Below, one piece after another: positions 10,706 to 20,060 of a DNA stretch of 64,000 nucleotides (position 1 is the stretch's first letter; each line of letters opens with the position of its first letter). Made by a program: the position numbers and the translations under genes. The stretch is from Nocardia pseudobrasiliensis NBRC 108224 (GTDB taxonomy: Bacteria > Actinomycetota > Actinomycetes > Mycobacteriales > Mycobacteriaceae), in contig NZ_BDBS01000027.1 in NCBI RefSeq assembly GCF_001613105.1, forward strand, positions 62,001-126,000, read 5' to 3'. Below the pieces are notes generated by a model. That model made no database searches, was not told the DNA's origin, and was given only the letters and a program-made list of their open reading frames with translations.

Positions 10706-12142
10706 CTATGCGGTCGATACCCAGTTGCCGTGGAATCCAGCCGGTACCCGATGCGGCAGATGCACTCGCGCGACGTCATCGAGCGTGCCCGCATCCAGAA
10801 TGGCCAGGTCGGTGGTGTCGGAGGCCGCGTCGTAGACGAAGCCCATCAGTACGCCGTCGTCCTCGGCGGAATCCGGGGCCGAGGGCTCGAATACGAATTC
10901 ACCCAGGGCCGTTCCGGGCTGGAACGACCGCACGGCCGTGGTGCCGCCGATCAGATCGTGCTTGTACAGTTCCGCGCCGCCGTCCAGTCCGGCGCCCACG
11001 CCCGGTGCGTAACCATAGCGATGCCGCTTACCGAGCAGACGCTCGTCGACTCGCGGGAACTCCTGCGGGCGATCGTCGATCGGACCCTGGCGAACCTTGC
11101 CGGAATCGAGGTCGACCTCCCAGCGATCCAGGGTCGGCGGGCCGTCGTTGGGTCCGGTCAGATCGGCGTCGAACATCTTCGGATGCCGGATCACGTCCAG
11201 CACGATGACGCCGCCCTCCTCGTAGGCGTTCATCGGATGGAAGACATAGCAGGGCTCGATGTCGAACCAGCGCACGTCCGCGTTGCCGCCCGATCGCGGC
11301 ATGACGCCCAGCCGCGCCCGATAGCGCGAATTCCAGCGGTAGGGCATCCGACGCACGCGTGGGACCCGATGATTGCGCGCCGCGGGCGGATTCGGCAGCG
11401 GCACCCGGCCGACCATGGCCGACAACATCAGTCGCACCGGCAGCCGCAGCAGGCGCGGCACCGAGATCTCCGCCGCTTGGCGCGGATCGAAGGTGACCGG
11501 CAGATCGTAGAAGATCACATAGTTCTCGGTGAGCGAGAAATCGTGCATCATCGGCGCACCGCCGACCTCGATGTCCACGGTGCGCTTGGCCCGGCCGTCG
11601 GTGCCGATGATCGAGTACTGCACCCTGTTGCCGCGGTTGAAGGTATACGAAACCGCGTGCATGTCACCGGTTTCCGGGTCGTGCTTGGGATGGGCGGTAT
11701 AGCCGCCGGACAGGGTTCCGTCGAAATCGCAGACACCGACGGTGTCGAGTTCCTCGGACAATTCGTAGTTGGCCAGCCCCGCCTCGACCAGCGCGATCGT
11801 GCGACCGGCATGGCCGATGACATTGGTGTTGGCGCCCATGCCCGCGACATTCTCCAGTCCGGGCAGCGGCTTCTCGCCGAGCGCGGCGGAGGTGACCGGA
11901 CCGCGCACGAACCGGTTGCGATACCACTCGGCCCGTCCGTCGCGCAGACGCACGCCGTGCACCATGCCGTCGCCGAGGAACCAGTGGTACAGGTCGCGAT
12001 CCAGTTCACCGACCGGATTCGGCCCGTTGCGCAGATAGCGGCCGTCGAGATATTCGGGTATGGCCCCGGTGACCAACAGATCGGTGAGCGTGTGCTCCTG
12101 CTGGATCGGCGCGAAGACGCCTTCTAGATAGCGATTGCCCAT
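10706..12142 (-). CDS. Carotenoid oxygenase (RPE65/CCD family)
   Basis: A 478-residue beta-propeller non-haem Fe(II) dioxygenase that cleaves a conjugated double bond in carotenoids, apocarotenoids or stilbene-type substrates. The four iron-binding His lie in the expected contexts: YTAHPKHDPETG, GGAPMMHDFSLTENY, YVFHPMNAYEEGG and PAGFHGNWV at the C-terminus. The N-terminal segment YLRNGPNP is the family signature. The gene is divergent from a TetR regulator, with two identical-pattern operators between them, so it is most likely repressed by that TetR protein. No carotenoid biosynthesis genes are in the window. Confidence 0.93.
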   Translation of the reverse strand: MGNRYLEGVFAPIQQEHTLTDLLVTGAIPEYLDGRYLRNGPNPVGELDRDLYHWFLGDGMVHGVRLRDGRAEWYRNRFVRGPVTSAALGEKPLPGLENVAGMGANTNVIGHAGRTIALVEAGLANYELSEELDTVGVCDFDGTLSGGYTAHPKHDPETGDMHAVSYTFNRGNRVQYSIIGTDGRAKRTVDIEVGGAPMMHDFSLTENYVIFYDLPVTFDPRQAAEISVPRLLRLPVRLMLSAMVGRVPLPNPPAARNHRVPRVRRMPYRWNSRYRARLGVMPRSGGNADVRWFDIEPCYVFHPMNAYEEGGVIVLDVIRHPKMFDADLTGPNDGPPTLDRWEVDLDSGKVRQGPIDDRPQEFPRVDERLLGKRHRYGYAPGVGAGLDGGAELYKHDLIGGTTAVRSFQPGTALGEFVFEPSAPDSAEDDGVLMGFVYDAASDTTDLAILDAGTLDDVARVHLPHRVPAGFHGNWVSTA

Positions 12143-12161
12143 GGCGAACCCCCAGTGCGGA

Positions 12162-12196
12162 ATAACATCGTTATGGGCTTAGAATAACGGCGTTAT
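12162..12196. promoter_or_regulatory. Twin palindromic operators between carotenoid oxygenase and TetR genes
   Basis: Two copies of ATAAC-N3-GTTAT occur at 12162-12174 and 12184-12196. Their starts are 22 bases apart, about two helical turns, on one DNA face. They fill the short intergenic gap between the divergent genes, as expected for a TetR-type dimer pair controlling both promoters. Confidence 0.75.
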
Positions 12197-12211
12197 GGAG
12201 GTGTGGCAACG

Positions 12212-12895
12212 GTGAATTCCCGCTCTCGGCCGTCGAATTCGGCCATGCGCGAGCAGTTGATCGAGGCCGGGATCCGGCTACTCGAGACCGACGGTCCCGA
12301 ATCACTGCAGGCCCGGCGGATCGCGAGCGCGGTCGGCGCGTCGACGATGGCGGTGTACACGCACTTCGGCGGCATGACCGAGCTGTCCAGTGCCATTGTC
12401 GCCGAGGCGTTCACCCGATTCGGCGCGGCGCTGGCGGCGGTGCCGCCGAGCGCGGATCCGGTGGCCGACTTCTTCGTCATGGGTTCGGCCTACCGCGGCT
12501 ACGCGCTGGAGAATCCGCAGCGCTATCAACTGATGTTCGGACTGGCCGCACCAGCCGAGGCGCCCGCGAAATCCTGCGATTTCACGTCCGGTCCGGTCAC
12601 CGAGGGCATCGGCGCGGAGACCTTCGAGCAGTTGGTCGCGGTGGTCGAGCGCATGATCGCCGCCGAGCGGATTCGCGCCGACTCCGCACGCGAGGTGGCG
12701 GCGCGACTGTGGAGCCTCATCCACGGCGTTGTCCTGCTGGAACTTTCGGGCAATTTCGGCGACGAGGGACGGGCGCTGGGGACAGTCCTGCTGCCCGCGA
12801 CGGTCGACCTCCTCGCCGGAATGGACGCCGATCGAGCGCTACTGGACGCGTCGCTGCGACAGGCCGCAGAGACGATCGCGCACCGGGAGAGCTGA
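12212..12895 (+). CDS. TetR-family transcriptional repressor
   Basis: About 227 residues. The N-terminal HTH (REQLIEAGIRLL, then RRIASAVGASTMAVYTHFGG) is typical TetR, followed by a TetR_C_33-like ligand domain. The GTG at 12212 is preferred because GGAGG (12197-12201) is 10 bases away; GTG at 12203 would be too close. It lies divergent to the carotenoid oxygenase and beside two palindromes. It probably senses a carotenoid-derived or lipophilic ligand (inference). Confidence 0.9.
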   Translation: MNSRSRPSNSAMREQLIEAGIRLLETDGPESLQARRIASAVGASTMAVYTHFGGMTELSSAIVAEAFTRFGAALAAVPPSADPVADFFVMGSAYRGYALENPQRYQLMFGLAAPAEAPAKSCDFTSGPVTEGIGAETFEQLVAVVERMIAAERIRADSAREVAARLWSLIHGVVLLELSGNFGDEGRALGTVLLPATVDLLAGMDADRALLDASLRQAAETIAHRES

Positions 12896-13014
12896 ATCTC
12901 AGGGCACGGATATGTGGCGAGGACAGCGAAAGACCATGGCGCATGGGAACCTCGAGTCGGCGGGTCGGCACTCAGCGACGGGCTCCGGGACCTGGATCCA
13001 CCCACGGCTAGCAC

Positions 13015-15534
13015 TCAGCCGATGTCGATGGGATCTATCTGCACGCGTAGCGGGGCGTCGGAGCGGTGGGTGCTGCGTACGGCCTGGGCGGCGATCAGGG
13101 CACGGGACAGCGTGTTGCCGCCGGAGCGGTTGACTCGCAGGATCATTCGTTCGACCTCGGCGGGGGAATCGCCGGAGGAGAAGGGTTTGCGGGCTCCGAA
13201 CGGCAGCGGGACCGGGCCCAGGACTTCGACCTCGGGGGGAAGTTTCGCCTCGCCCAGTAGTTCGGCGATCGAGTCGGCCGTGCCGTCGATCGCGGCCAGA
13301 CGCACCGCGGGCGGGAAGCGGACCTCGCTGCGGGCCGACAGCTCGAAATCGGCGTGCCCCACCGGATCCCATCGCACCAGCGCCTGTACGGTCGGCACCG
13401 CCGGATCGGCCATGACGATCACCTGACCGCTCGACCGAACCAGCGCCGCCGCGGACATCCAGCGCCGCAACGCGTCCTCGGCCGCGCGCAGATCGGCCCG
13501 ACCCAGCAGCGCCCAGCCGTCCAGCAGCAGCGCCACCCCGTATCCCCCGGGCGCGGTCGGCTCGGCGCCGATCGTCGCCACCACGACCTGCGGTCCCTCC
13601 GGCACCGAATCCAAGACGGCCGCACCCCCGGACCCCCGGATCGGCACTCCCGGAAACGCTCGCCCGAGCTCCTCCTGGGTCCGCGCCGCGCCGATCACCA
13701 CGGCCCGCAATGCCCGCGAGCCGCAGGACCCGCAGCGGAACGCCGCCTCGGTCTTCCCACACCAGCGACAGTTCGGACTGTGCGCGACCTCCCCGGAGGC
13801 ATTGCGGGAGAGCGCGACTCCCGTATCCCGGGCAGACCCCTCCAGCACCTGCGCACGGCCGCCGGGATACCCCTGCCGATCGGCCGAACGGCCACCGTCC
13901 CGCTGATCGGTGGGCCGAAAACCGAGCGTCTGTTGTTCGGCCGAATCGGAAGCCCGGGCCTGGCCGCCAGCGTGCTGATCGGCCGAACGGGACCGATCCG
14001 ACGTCCGGGCATCTCGTCCGGGCCGATCGGGCTGTGCGCCAGCGCTTCTCGTGCGGCCGGTCGGGGCATTGTCGGGCAGGGCCAAGGGGCCGTTGCAGTG
14101 TCGGCAGCGCGCGGGGGTGCGGCATTTCGCGCAGGACAGGGCCGGGACGTAACCCCGGCGCGGGACCTGGACGAGGACGGATTCGCCTGCCGCGAGGGCC
14201 TTTCGGGCGGCGGTGAAGGCGATGCCCGGGATTCGGACCGCTCGGGCGACGGGGTCGCGTTCCAGCGCGATATCGCTGTCGCCCGGGGCGCTGATGCGAG
14301 GCATGTGCTCGCGGATCACGGCTCGGTCGGCCAGTAGATCGTGCGCCCAGCCGGATTCCACCACCGCCTGCATTTCCGCGGTCCGCGTGAACCCCCCGGC
14401 CAGGAACGCCGCCCCCGTCTCGTGCGCCCGCAGCATCGCCACCTCACGCGTATGCGGATACGGCGCGCGCGGCTCGGCGTACATATCGTCCCCGTCGTCC
14501 CAAACGGCAATCAGCCCAAGATCTTTCATCGGCACGAACACCGCACTGCGAGTCCCCACCACCACCCGAGCACTCCCCCGCAACGCCGCCAGCCACCGCC
14601 GATACCGAGCCGCGGGCCCCAACCCCGCCGCCAAGCCGACCACGACATCCCCCAGCAACTCCGTACAAACCCGCAGCACCCGATCCAAATCCCGCTGATC
14701 CGGCACCATCACCACGGCACTACGGCCACCCTCCACGGTCACCGCCGCCAACTCCGCCAACCGCCGAGCCCACTCCTCCCCCGGCACCGCCTGCCAAGCC
14801 GCCCGCGGCCCCCGCCCTTTCCCCAAAGCACTCAGAAACGACTCGGCATGCCGATACTTCGCCCACCCGGAGTACCGCGAAATATCAATGGGGGCTTCGC
14901 CATCGGACCCAGCGGAAGCATCACCCTCCGGGGAGGAAACCGATCCGAGCCGGGCATCCGTCGTCGATGAGAAATCCATCCCAGGCGAAGGGGCCATCTC
15001 AGTGCGTTGCCGGGCAGCGTCGGGCGGATCGGCCGAGTCCTCCGCTCCCGCAACCTGATCAACGGCACTCACCGAGTCTGACCGGGTTGCGACTTCGGCC
15101 TGGTCGGTATCGGCGTCATCGTCGGCGGGGAGGGCGGCGGTTTTGGATTTCGCTGGTTCCGCTTCGGCCTTCGCGTGGCGTGGCGGAATGGCCAGGCGGA
15201 GGACGTCGGCTCGGGTACCGGCGTAGCGGGCGGCTACGGCGTTGACGAGGGTGAGGGTTTCGGGGGTGAGGACTTGTTCAGGGGAGACTACCCGTTCCAG
15301 GCGGACGAGTTTGCCGGTGTGGTCGGAGGTTTCGAGGCGGGCGAGGATGAAGCCGTCGATGAGGCGGCCCGAGAAACGCACGCGGACGCGCACGCCGGGT
15401 TGAGCGTGCGCGTCCAGTTCGGGTGGGACCAGATAGTCGAAATCCCGGTCCAGATGGGCCGGTTCGAGCAGCGGCAGCACACGCGCGATGGGGCGCGCTA
15501 CTGCCGCCGCTTCCGGCACCGGAGGGGTGACCAA
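13015..15534 (-). CDS. priA: Probable primosomal protein N' (PriA), helicase motifs degenerate, two insertions
   Basis: 839 residues; actinobacterial PriA is usually about 650. The N-terminal 3'-OH-binding domain (residues 15-115, RVLPLLEPAHLDRDFDYLVP) is clear. The ATPase core lacks a Walker A motif and has VWDDGDDMY at ~344 in place of DEEH, as in other actinobacterial PriA. The zinc region has eight Cys, at 468, 471, 477, 480 and then 589, 592, 601, 604. Two low-complexity hydrophilic insertions raise the length: residues ~121-213 (acidic/Ala) and ~488-585 (Asp/Arg/Gln/Gly-rich, splitting the zinc region). The TTG start directly abuts the metK stop, so the exact start is uncertain. Confidence 0.9.
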   Translation of the reverse strand: MVTPPVPEAAAVARPIARVLPLLEPAHLDRDFDYLVPPELDAHAQPGVRVRVRFSGRLIDGFILARLETSDHTGKLVRLERVVSPEQVLTPETLTLVNAVAARYAGTRADVLRLAIPPRHAKAEAEPAKSKTAALPADDDADTDQAEVATRSDSVSAVDQVAGAEDSADPPDAARQRTEMAPSPGMDFSSTTDARLGSVSSPEGDASAGSDGEAPIDISRYSGWAKYRHAESFLSALGKGRGPRAAWQAVPGEEWARRLAELAAVTVEGGRSAVVMVPDQRDLDRVLRVCTELLGDVVVGLAAGLGPAARYRRWLAALRGSARVVVGTRSAVFVPMKDLGLIAVWDDGDDMYAEPRAPYPHTREVAMLRAHETGAAFLAGGFTRTAEMQAVVESGWAHDLLADRAVIREHMPRISAPGDSDIALERDPVARAVRIPGIAFTAARKALAAGESVLVQVPRRGYVPALSCAKCRTPARCRHCNGPLALPDNAPTGRTRSAGAQPDRPGRDARTSDRSRSADQHAGGQARASDSAEQQTLGFRPTDQRDGGRSADRQGYPGGRAQVLEGSARDTGVALSRNASGEVAHSPNCRWCGKTEAAFRCGSCGSRALRAVVIGAARTQEELGRAFPGVPIRGSGGAAVLDSVPEGPQVVVATIGAEPTAPGGYGVALLLDGWALLGRADLRAAEDALRRWMSAAALVRSSGQVIVMADPAVPTVQALVRWDPVGHADFELSARSEVRFPPAVRLAAIDGTADSIAELLGEAKLPPEVEVLGPVPLPFGARKPFSSGDSPAEVERMILRVNRSGGNTLSRALIAAQAVRSTHRSDAPLRVQIDPIDIG
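13780..14073 (-). other. Low-complexity insertion inside the PriA zinc-binding region
   Basis: This segment encodes about 98 residues between the second and third CxxC pairs of PriA. It is rich in Asp, Arg, Gln, Ser and Gly, with recurring RSADQ, RSADR and DQRDGG-like pieces. The DNA word GATCGGCCGAACGG occurs twice (13878-13891 and 13977-13990), suggesting growth by local duplication. The frame remains open throughout. Confidence 0.7.
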
Positions 15535-16749
15535 TCAGAGGCCGACAGCTGCGCGCAGCTTGTCGGCACGGTCGGTGTGCTCCCAGGGCAGGTCGACGTC
15601 GGTGCGGCCGAAGTGGCCGTAGGCCGCGGTGGGGGCGTAGATCGGACGCAGCAGGTCCAGGTCGCGGATGATCGCACCGGGGCGCAGATCGAAGACCTCG
15701 GCCAGGGCCGCGGAAATCTTTGCCGGGTCGACCTTTTCGGTGCCGAAGGTCTCGACGAACAGACCCACGGGCGCGGCCTTGCCGATGGCGTAGGCCACCT
15801 GGACCTCGACCCGGTCGGCCAGATCGGCGGCGACCACGTTCTTGGCGACCCAGCGCATGGCGTAGGCGGCCGAACGGTCGACCTTCGACGGATCCTTGCC
15901 CGAGAACGCGCCGCCGCCGTGACGGGCGTAGCCGCCGTAGGTGTCGACGATGATCTTGCGGCCGGTCAGGCCCGCATCGCCCATCGGACCACCGAGGACG
16001 AACTTGCCGGTCGGGTTCACCAGCAGGCGGATATTCGAAGTGTCCAGCGGCTCAGGCAGTTCCAGATCGGCCAGCACCGCATCGACGACCTTCTCGCGGA
16101 TGTCGGGGGCGAGCAGGTTGTCCAGATCGATATCTGCCGCGTGCTGGGTGGAGATGACCACGGTGTCCAGCCGGACCGGGCGGGTGCCGTCGTATTCGAT
16201 GGTGACCTGGGTCTTGCCGTCCGGACGCAGGTACGGCAGCACACCGGACTTGCGAACCTCGGTCAGCCGCCGCGAGAGCCGATGCGCCAGCGCGATCGGC
16301 AGCGGCATGAGCTCGGGAGTCTCCTTGGTGGCGTACCCGAACATCAGACCCTGATCGCCCGCGCCCTGCCGCTCGATCTCGTCGTCGGAACCGCCGACGC
16401 GCGCCTCGTGCGAATGGTCAACGCCCTGAGCGATATCCGGCGACTGCGCGCCGATCGCGACGTTCACGCCGCAGGACGCGCCGTCGAAGCCCTTGGCCGA
16501 GGAGTCGTAGCCGATCTCGAGCACCTTCTCGCGCACGATGGTCGGGATATCGGCGTAGGCCGACGTGGTGACCTCACCGGCGACATGGACCTGGCCCGTT
16601 GTGACCAAGGTCTCCACGGCGACACGGCTGCGCGGATCCTGCGTGAGCAGCGCGTCGAGAATGGAATCGCTGATGGCATCACAGATCTTGTCCGGGTGAC
16701 CCTCGGTCACGGACTCGCTAGTGAATAGCCGGCTACCGGACGTGCGCAC
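15535..16749 (-). CDS. metK: S-adenosylmethionine synthetase
   Basis: A 404-residue enzyme that makes SAM from methionine and ATP. Signatures: FTSESVTEGHPDKICDAISD at the N-terminus, GAQSPDIAQGV, and GGGAFSGKDPSKVDRSAAY (the P-loop-like signature). The length is normal. GAGGGAGAGGG precedes the GTG at 16749. The 250 bases upstream (16750-16999) separate it from coaBC and probably hold its promoter; no SAM riboswitch could be recognised there. It continues directly into priA. Confidence 0.97.
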   Translation of the reverse strand: MRTSGSRLFTSESVTEGHPDKICDAISDSILDALLTQDPRSRVAVETLVTTGQVHVAGEVTTSAYADIPTIVREKVLEIGYDSSAKGFDGASCGVNVAIGAQSPDIAQGVDHSHEARVGGSDDEIERQGAGDQGLMFGYATKETPELMPLPIALAHRLSRRLTEVRKSGVLPYLRPDGKTQVTIEYDGTRPVRLDTVVISTQHAADIDLDNLLAPDIREKVVDAVLADLELPEPLDTSNIRLLVNPTGKFVLGGPMGDAGLTGRKIIVDTYGGYARHGGGAFSGKDPSKVDRSAAYAMRWVAKNVVAADLADRVEVQVAYAIGKAAPVGLFVETFGTEKVDPAKISAALAEVFDLRPGAIIRDLDLLRPIYAPTAAYGHFGRTDVDLPWEHTDRADKLRAAVGL

Positions 16750-16999
16750 AGTTAATCCCTCTCCCTCAACGGGTTTCTGTCTCCGGATCGCGGCGGTAAC
16801 GGCATGAGGTCATCGCGCGGTCCTTCGACTCAGACTATTCCAAACCACCGACGGGGTGGGCGATGACGCCGCTGTCGCGACGCCCCCACCAGCGACATCA
16901 CCTCCACAGGGCTCCGTTTCGGCGGCCGGTGCGCTGACGCACACAATGCCATGACGCATGGTGTGCTGTTTTTCAGGATATGCCGGAACCGGCGGCGCG

Positions 17000-18217
17000 T
17001 CAGCGCAGCAGGGGTCCCAGCGCATCCAGCACGCGGCTGGCCAACAGGGCCTTCGATCCATGATCGAGAGCCTGTTCGGTGCCGTCGGCACCGAGCAGCC
17101 AGCCGTCGTTGTTATCCACTTCGAAGGCCTTACCCTCGCCGACCGCATTCACGACCAGCAGGTCACAGCCCTTCCGCTTCAGTTTCGCACGGGCGTGGGT
17201 GAGTACATCGCCCTGTTCGTCCCCGGTCTCGGCCGCGAAGCCGACGATCGCCAGCCCCGGCAGCCTGCCGTCTCGCCGAGCCTGCACCAATCCGGCGAGA
17301 ATGTCGCGGTTTTTGGTCAGGTCGATCGAATTCGGCTCTCCGGCACCCTTTTTGATTTTCGCGGCCGCGACGTTGGCGGGGCGGAAATCGGCCACCGCGG
17401 CGGCCATGATGACGGCGTCGGCCCCCGCGGCGTGCTTGTCCACCGCGATCCCCATCTGCTCGGCCGTGGTGACATGAACCACCTCGACACCGGCGGGGGG
17501 TTCGAGGCCGATGGTATTGCCCGCGACCAAGATCACATGCGCGCCGCGCTGCGCGGCCACCCGAGCCATGGCGTAACCCTGCTTACCGGAGCTGCGGTTA
17601 CCCAGGAAGCGCACCGGATCCAGCGGTTCGCGCGTACCGCCCGCGGACACCACCACGCGACGGCCCTCGAGATCCCGGGGAATCGCGTCGACCCGTTCGA
17701 GCAGCAGCGAGGCCAATCCGAAGATCTCCTCGGGTTCGGGCAACCGGCCCGGACCGGTATCGGCGCCGGTGAGCCGACCGGCGGCGGGTTCCATCACGGT
17801 CGAGCCGTGCGCGCGCAGCGTCGCCACATTCGCCACCGTGGCCGGATGCTCCCACATCTCGGTGTGCATGGCCGGAGCGAACAGCACGGGACATCGCGCG
17901 GTCAGCAGCGTCGCGGTCAACAGATCGTCGGCACGGCCCATCGCGGCGCGCGCCATCAGATCGGCGGTCGCCGGGGCGATCACCACGAGGTCGGCCTCCT
18001 GGCCGATGCGCACATGCGGAACCGCGGGGACATCGGCGAATACGCCCGTGTCGACCCGGTTTCCGGACAGCGCCTCGAAGGTCGCCTTCCCGACGAACTG
18101 CAGAGCGGAATCCGTCGGGATCACCCGGACGTCATGCCCGGTCTCGGTGAATTTGCGAATGAGGGAACAGGCCTTGTAGGCGGCGATACCGCCGCCCACG
18201 CCGACAACGATCCGCAT
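17000..18217 (-). CDS. coaBC: Bifunctional phosphopantothenoylcysteine decarboxylase/synthetase
   Basis: A 405-residue coenzyme A biosynthesis enzyme. The N-terminal CoaC flavoprotein decarboxylase domain begins with IVVGVGGGIAAYKA and has APAMHTEMWEHP, the substrate-recognition motif with His in place of Asn as in other actinobacteria. The C-terminal CoaB domain has VVSAGGTREPLDPVRFLGNRSSG and the dimerisation region around FAAETGD. It lies downstream of rpoZ with a 53-base gap, in the common mihF-gmk-rpoZ-coaBC-metK order. Confidence 0.96.
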   Translation of the reverse strand: MRIVVGVGGGIAAYKACSLIRKFTETGHDVRVIPTDSALQFVGKATFEALSGNRVDTGVFADVPAVPHVRIGQEADLVVIAPATADLMARAAMGRADDLLTATLLTARCPVLFAPAMHTEMWEHPATVANVATLRAHGSTVMEPAAGRLTGADTGPGRLPEPEEIFGLASLLLERVDAIPRDLEGRRVVVSAGGTREPLDPVRFLGNRSSGKQGYAMARVAAQRGAHVILVAGNTIGLEPPAGVEVVHVTTAEQMGIAVDKHAAGADAVIMAAAVADFRPANVAAAKIKKGAGEPNSIDLTKNRDILAGLVQARRDGRLPGLAIVGFAAETGDEQGDVLTHARAKLKRKGCDLLVVNAVGEGKAFEVDNNDGWLLGADGTEQALDHGSKALLASRVLDALGPLLR

Positions 18218-18270
18218 CTGACTACGCCTCTTCGGGTCCGGGTGCTAGGGCGGGGGCGGCGGCGTGCGCT

Positions 18271-18546
18271 CTACTCGCCTTCGGAGTGCTCGAGCAGATC
18301 GGAGTGGATCTCGCGCAGCGCCACCGACAACGGCTTCTCCTGCAGGCCCGGCTCGACCAGGGGGCCCACGTACTCGAGGATCCCGTCGCCGAGCTGGTTG
18401 TAGTAATCGTTGATCTGGCGGGCCCGCTTGGCCGCGTAGATGACCAGCGCGTACTTCGACGACGTGCGCTCGAGCAGCTCGTCGATCGGCGGGTTGGTCA
18501 GGCCGACCGGGGTGTCGTACGCGGGCGCGGTCTGGGTGTCGCTCAC
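18271..18546 (-). CDS. rpoZ: RNA polymerase omega subunit
   Basis: A 91-residue small subunit that supports beta' folding and RNA polymerase assembly. The conserved segment NPPIDELLERTSSKYALVIYAAKRARQIN is spread over residues ~18-46 and matches actinobacterial omega. GTG start; follows gmk in the usual order. Confidence 0.96.
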   Translation of the reverse strand: MSDTQTAPAYDTPVGLTNPPIDELLERTSSKYALVIYAAKRARQINDYYNQLGDGILEYVGPLVEPGLQEKPLSVALREIHSDLLEHSEGE

Positions 18547-18601
18547 TAGTGAGGCTCCTGCGGGTCTCGGATGATGTGAGTTCGGCCGGATCCGGCCGCG
18601 C

Positions 18602-19183
18602 TCATCGTGAATTTGTGCTAACGAACAACGATACCAACTGCCCGCAGGCGCTGGTCAGCTCGTCGTTCACGATCACGGTGTCGAACTCGTCACAGGCGGC
18701 CAATTCCATCCGCGCCGTCTGCAGGCGACGCTCGATGACCTCCGGCGATTCGGTGCCGCGCCCGGTCAGTCGGGCGACGAGTTCTTCCCAGGTGGGCGGC
18801 GCGAGGAAGACCAGATGCGCTTCCGGCATCACCTTGCGGATCTGCCGCGCCCCCTCGAGATCCACCTCCACCAGAATGTTCTTGCCCGCCGCGACCGCAT
18901 CGCGCACGGGTGCGGCCGGAGTTCCCGACCGCTGCAGGCCGCCGTGAATCTCGGCCCACTCGAGCAGTTCCCCCTGTTCGATCATGGCGTCGAACTCGGC
19001 CCGGGTGACGAATCGGTAGTCCCGGCCGTCGACCTCCCCGGGCCGGGGTGCCCGAGTGGTGGCCGACACACTGAAGACCAAGTCCGGCAGTCGTTCTCGG
19101 ACGCACCGGACGATCGTGGACTTGCCGACGGCCGAGGGGCCGACCAGTACTACCAGCCGACCCTTCTGCGTGTGCTCGACCAC
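18602..19183 (-). CDS. gmk: Guanylate kinase
   Basis: A 193-residue enzyme that phosphorylates GMP to GDP. The P-loop is VVLVGPSAVGKST. The GMP-binding region has TTRAPRPGEVDGRDYRFV and ELLEWAEIHGG, and the lid region ARLTGRGTESPEVIERRL follows. The length is normal. GTG start at 19183, only 8 bases past the mihF stop, so the two are cotranscribed. Confidence 0.96.
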   Translation of the reverse strand: MVEHTQKGRLVVLVGPSAVGKSTIVRCVRERLPDLVFSVSATTRAPRPGEVDGRDYRFVTRAEFDAMIEQGELLEWAEIHGGLQRSGTPAAPVRDAVAAGKNILVEVDLEGARQIRKVMPEAHLVFLAPPTWEELVARLTGRGTESPEVIERRLQTARMELAACDEFDTVIVNDELTSACGQLVSLFVSTNSR

Positions 19184-19191
19184 CCTCGTGA

Positions 19192-19509
19192 TCAGGCTTG
19201 GTCGAACTTCTGCAGCAGCGCCTTGCGCTGCCGATCGCCCAGACCCCGCAGGCGACGGGTGGGGGCGATCTCGAGCTCGCTCATGATCTCGGCGGCCTTG
19301 ACCTTGCCGACCTTGGGCAGGGCCTCGAGCAGCGCCGACACCTTCATCTTGCCCAGGACCTCGTCCGTCTCGGCGTCCTTCAGGACCGTCTTAAGGTCGG
19401 TGCCGCCACGCTTCAAGCGCTCCTTGAGCTCTGCCCGAGCGCGGCGAGCGGCAGCCGCCTTCTCCAAAGCAGCGGCGCGCTGCTCGTCAGTCAGCTGGGG
19501 AAGGGCCAC
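19192..19509 (-). CDS. mihF: Mycobacterial-type integration host factor
   Basis: A 105-residue nucleoid-associated protein of the actinobacterial mIHF/sIHF family, unrelated to proteobacterial IHF. The basic helix AAAARRARAELKERLKRGG and the helix-two-turn-helix LEALPKVGKVKAAEIMSELE with RRLRGLGDRQR are diagnostic. It is essential in mycobacteria. GTG start preceded by GGAGGAACC. The long upstream gap probably contains its promoter. Confidence 0.95.
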   Translation of the reverse strand: MALPQLTDEQRAAALEKAAAARRARAELKERLKRGGTDLKTVLKDAETDEVLGKMKVSALLEALPKVGKVKAAEIMSELEIAPTRRLRGLGDRQRKALLQKFDQA

Positions 19510-20020
19510 GGTTCCTCCGTCTCATCGTTCATTGCATGATCTCCCGCCGGTAACCCGGCGGTCTGTGCGACCGTACCCACGCCGCGTGCCGATTGCGAAC
19601 CCACCCCCCAGGTCAGCGCCGGATTCGGGCACGGTATCGCGCGTGTGGACAACGATCCGAGGGGGCACGACGCGATATCGCAGATCCTACCGCCGATCTC
19701 GCGATTTACGTCATGACCTGGGTTTTTTCACCCTCTGACCGGCGTTGTCGCAGTACAGCCGGGGTACCCGCGGTGGATGTAACCGGGCCGTTATCCCGCG
19801 ACCTGGAATTTTCTTGAAATCCTCGGCGTGTCGCGAATTTTTGCCCCCGCGTGTCGCGCGTCACGCCCCGACCGCGTTCCGAGTCGCGTGACCGAATCGA
19901 TGGCAGCCGCGCGCGCATGGCTCGAAATGCGGTCTCACAGGCCCCCTGACGCGGGAAAACATATGGCCGCGGTTCCCGATTCGATCGGGGGTTCGAAAAC
20001 CGTAGCGGGCCACAGAAACA
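19510..20020. other. Intergenic region upstream of mihF
   Basis: About 510 bases without a gene that I can support on either strand. Open frames here lack ribosome-binding sites and start in poor codon context. It includes AT-richer patches (GGGTTTTTTCACCC near 19735 and TTTTCTTGAAATC near 19815) that could belong to the mihF promoter and a long leader. No repeat or conserved RNA could be recognised. Confidence 0.6.
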
Positions 20021-20055
20021 GAACAGGCCGGTCTCTTTTCGAGACCGGCCTGTTC
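20021..20055 (-). terminator. Rho-independent-like terminator of the pyr operon
   Basis: A perfect 15-base stem, GAACAGGCCGGTCTC (20021-20035) with GAGACCGGCCTGTTC (20041-20055), and a 5-base loop. It begins 6 bases past the pyrF stop. On the minus strand it is followed by TGTTTCTGTGG, a short T-rich run. Confidence 0.88.
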
Positions 20056-20060
20056 CATGG

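Noticed and set aside
16750..16999. Possible SAM riboswitch upstream of metK
   Set aside because: I could not find a SAM-I or SAM-IV core or a terminator; a covariance-model scan would decide.
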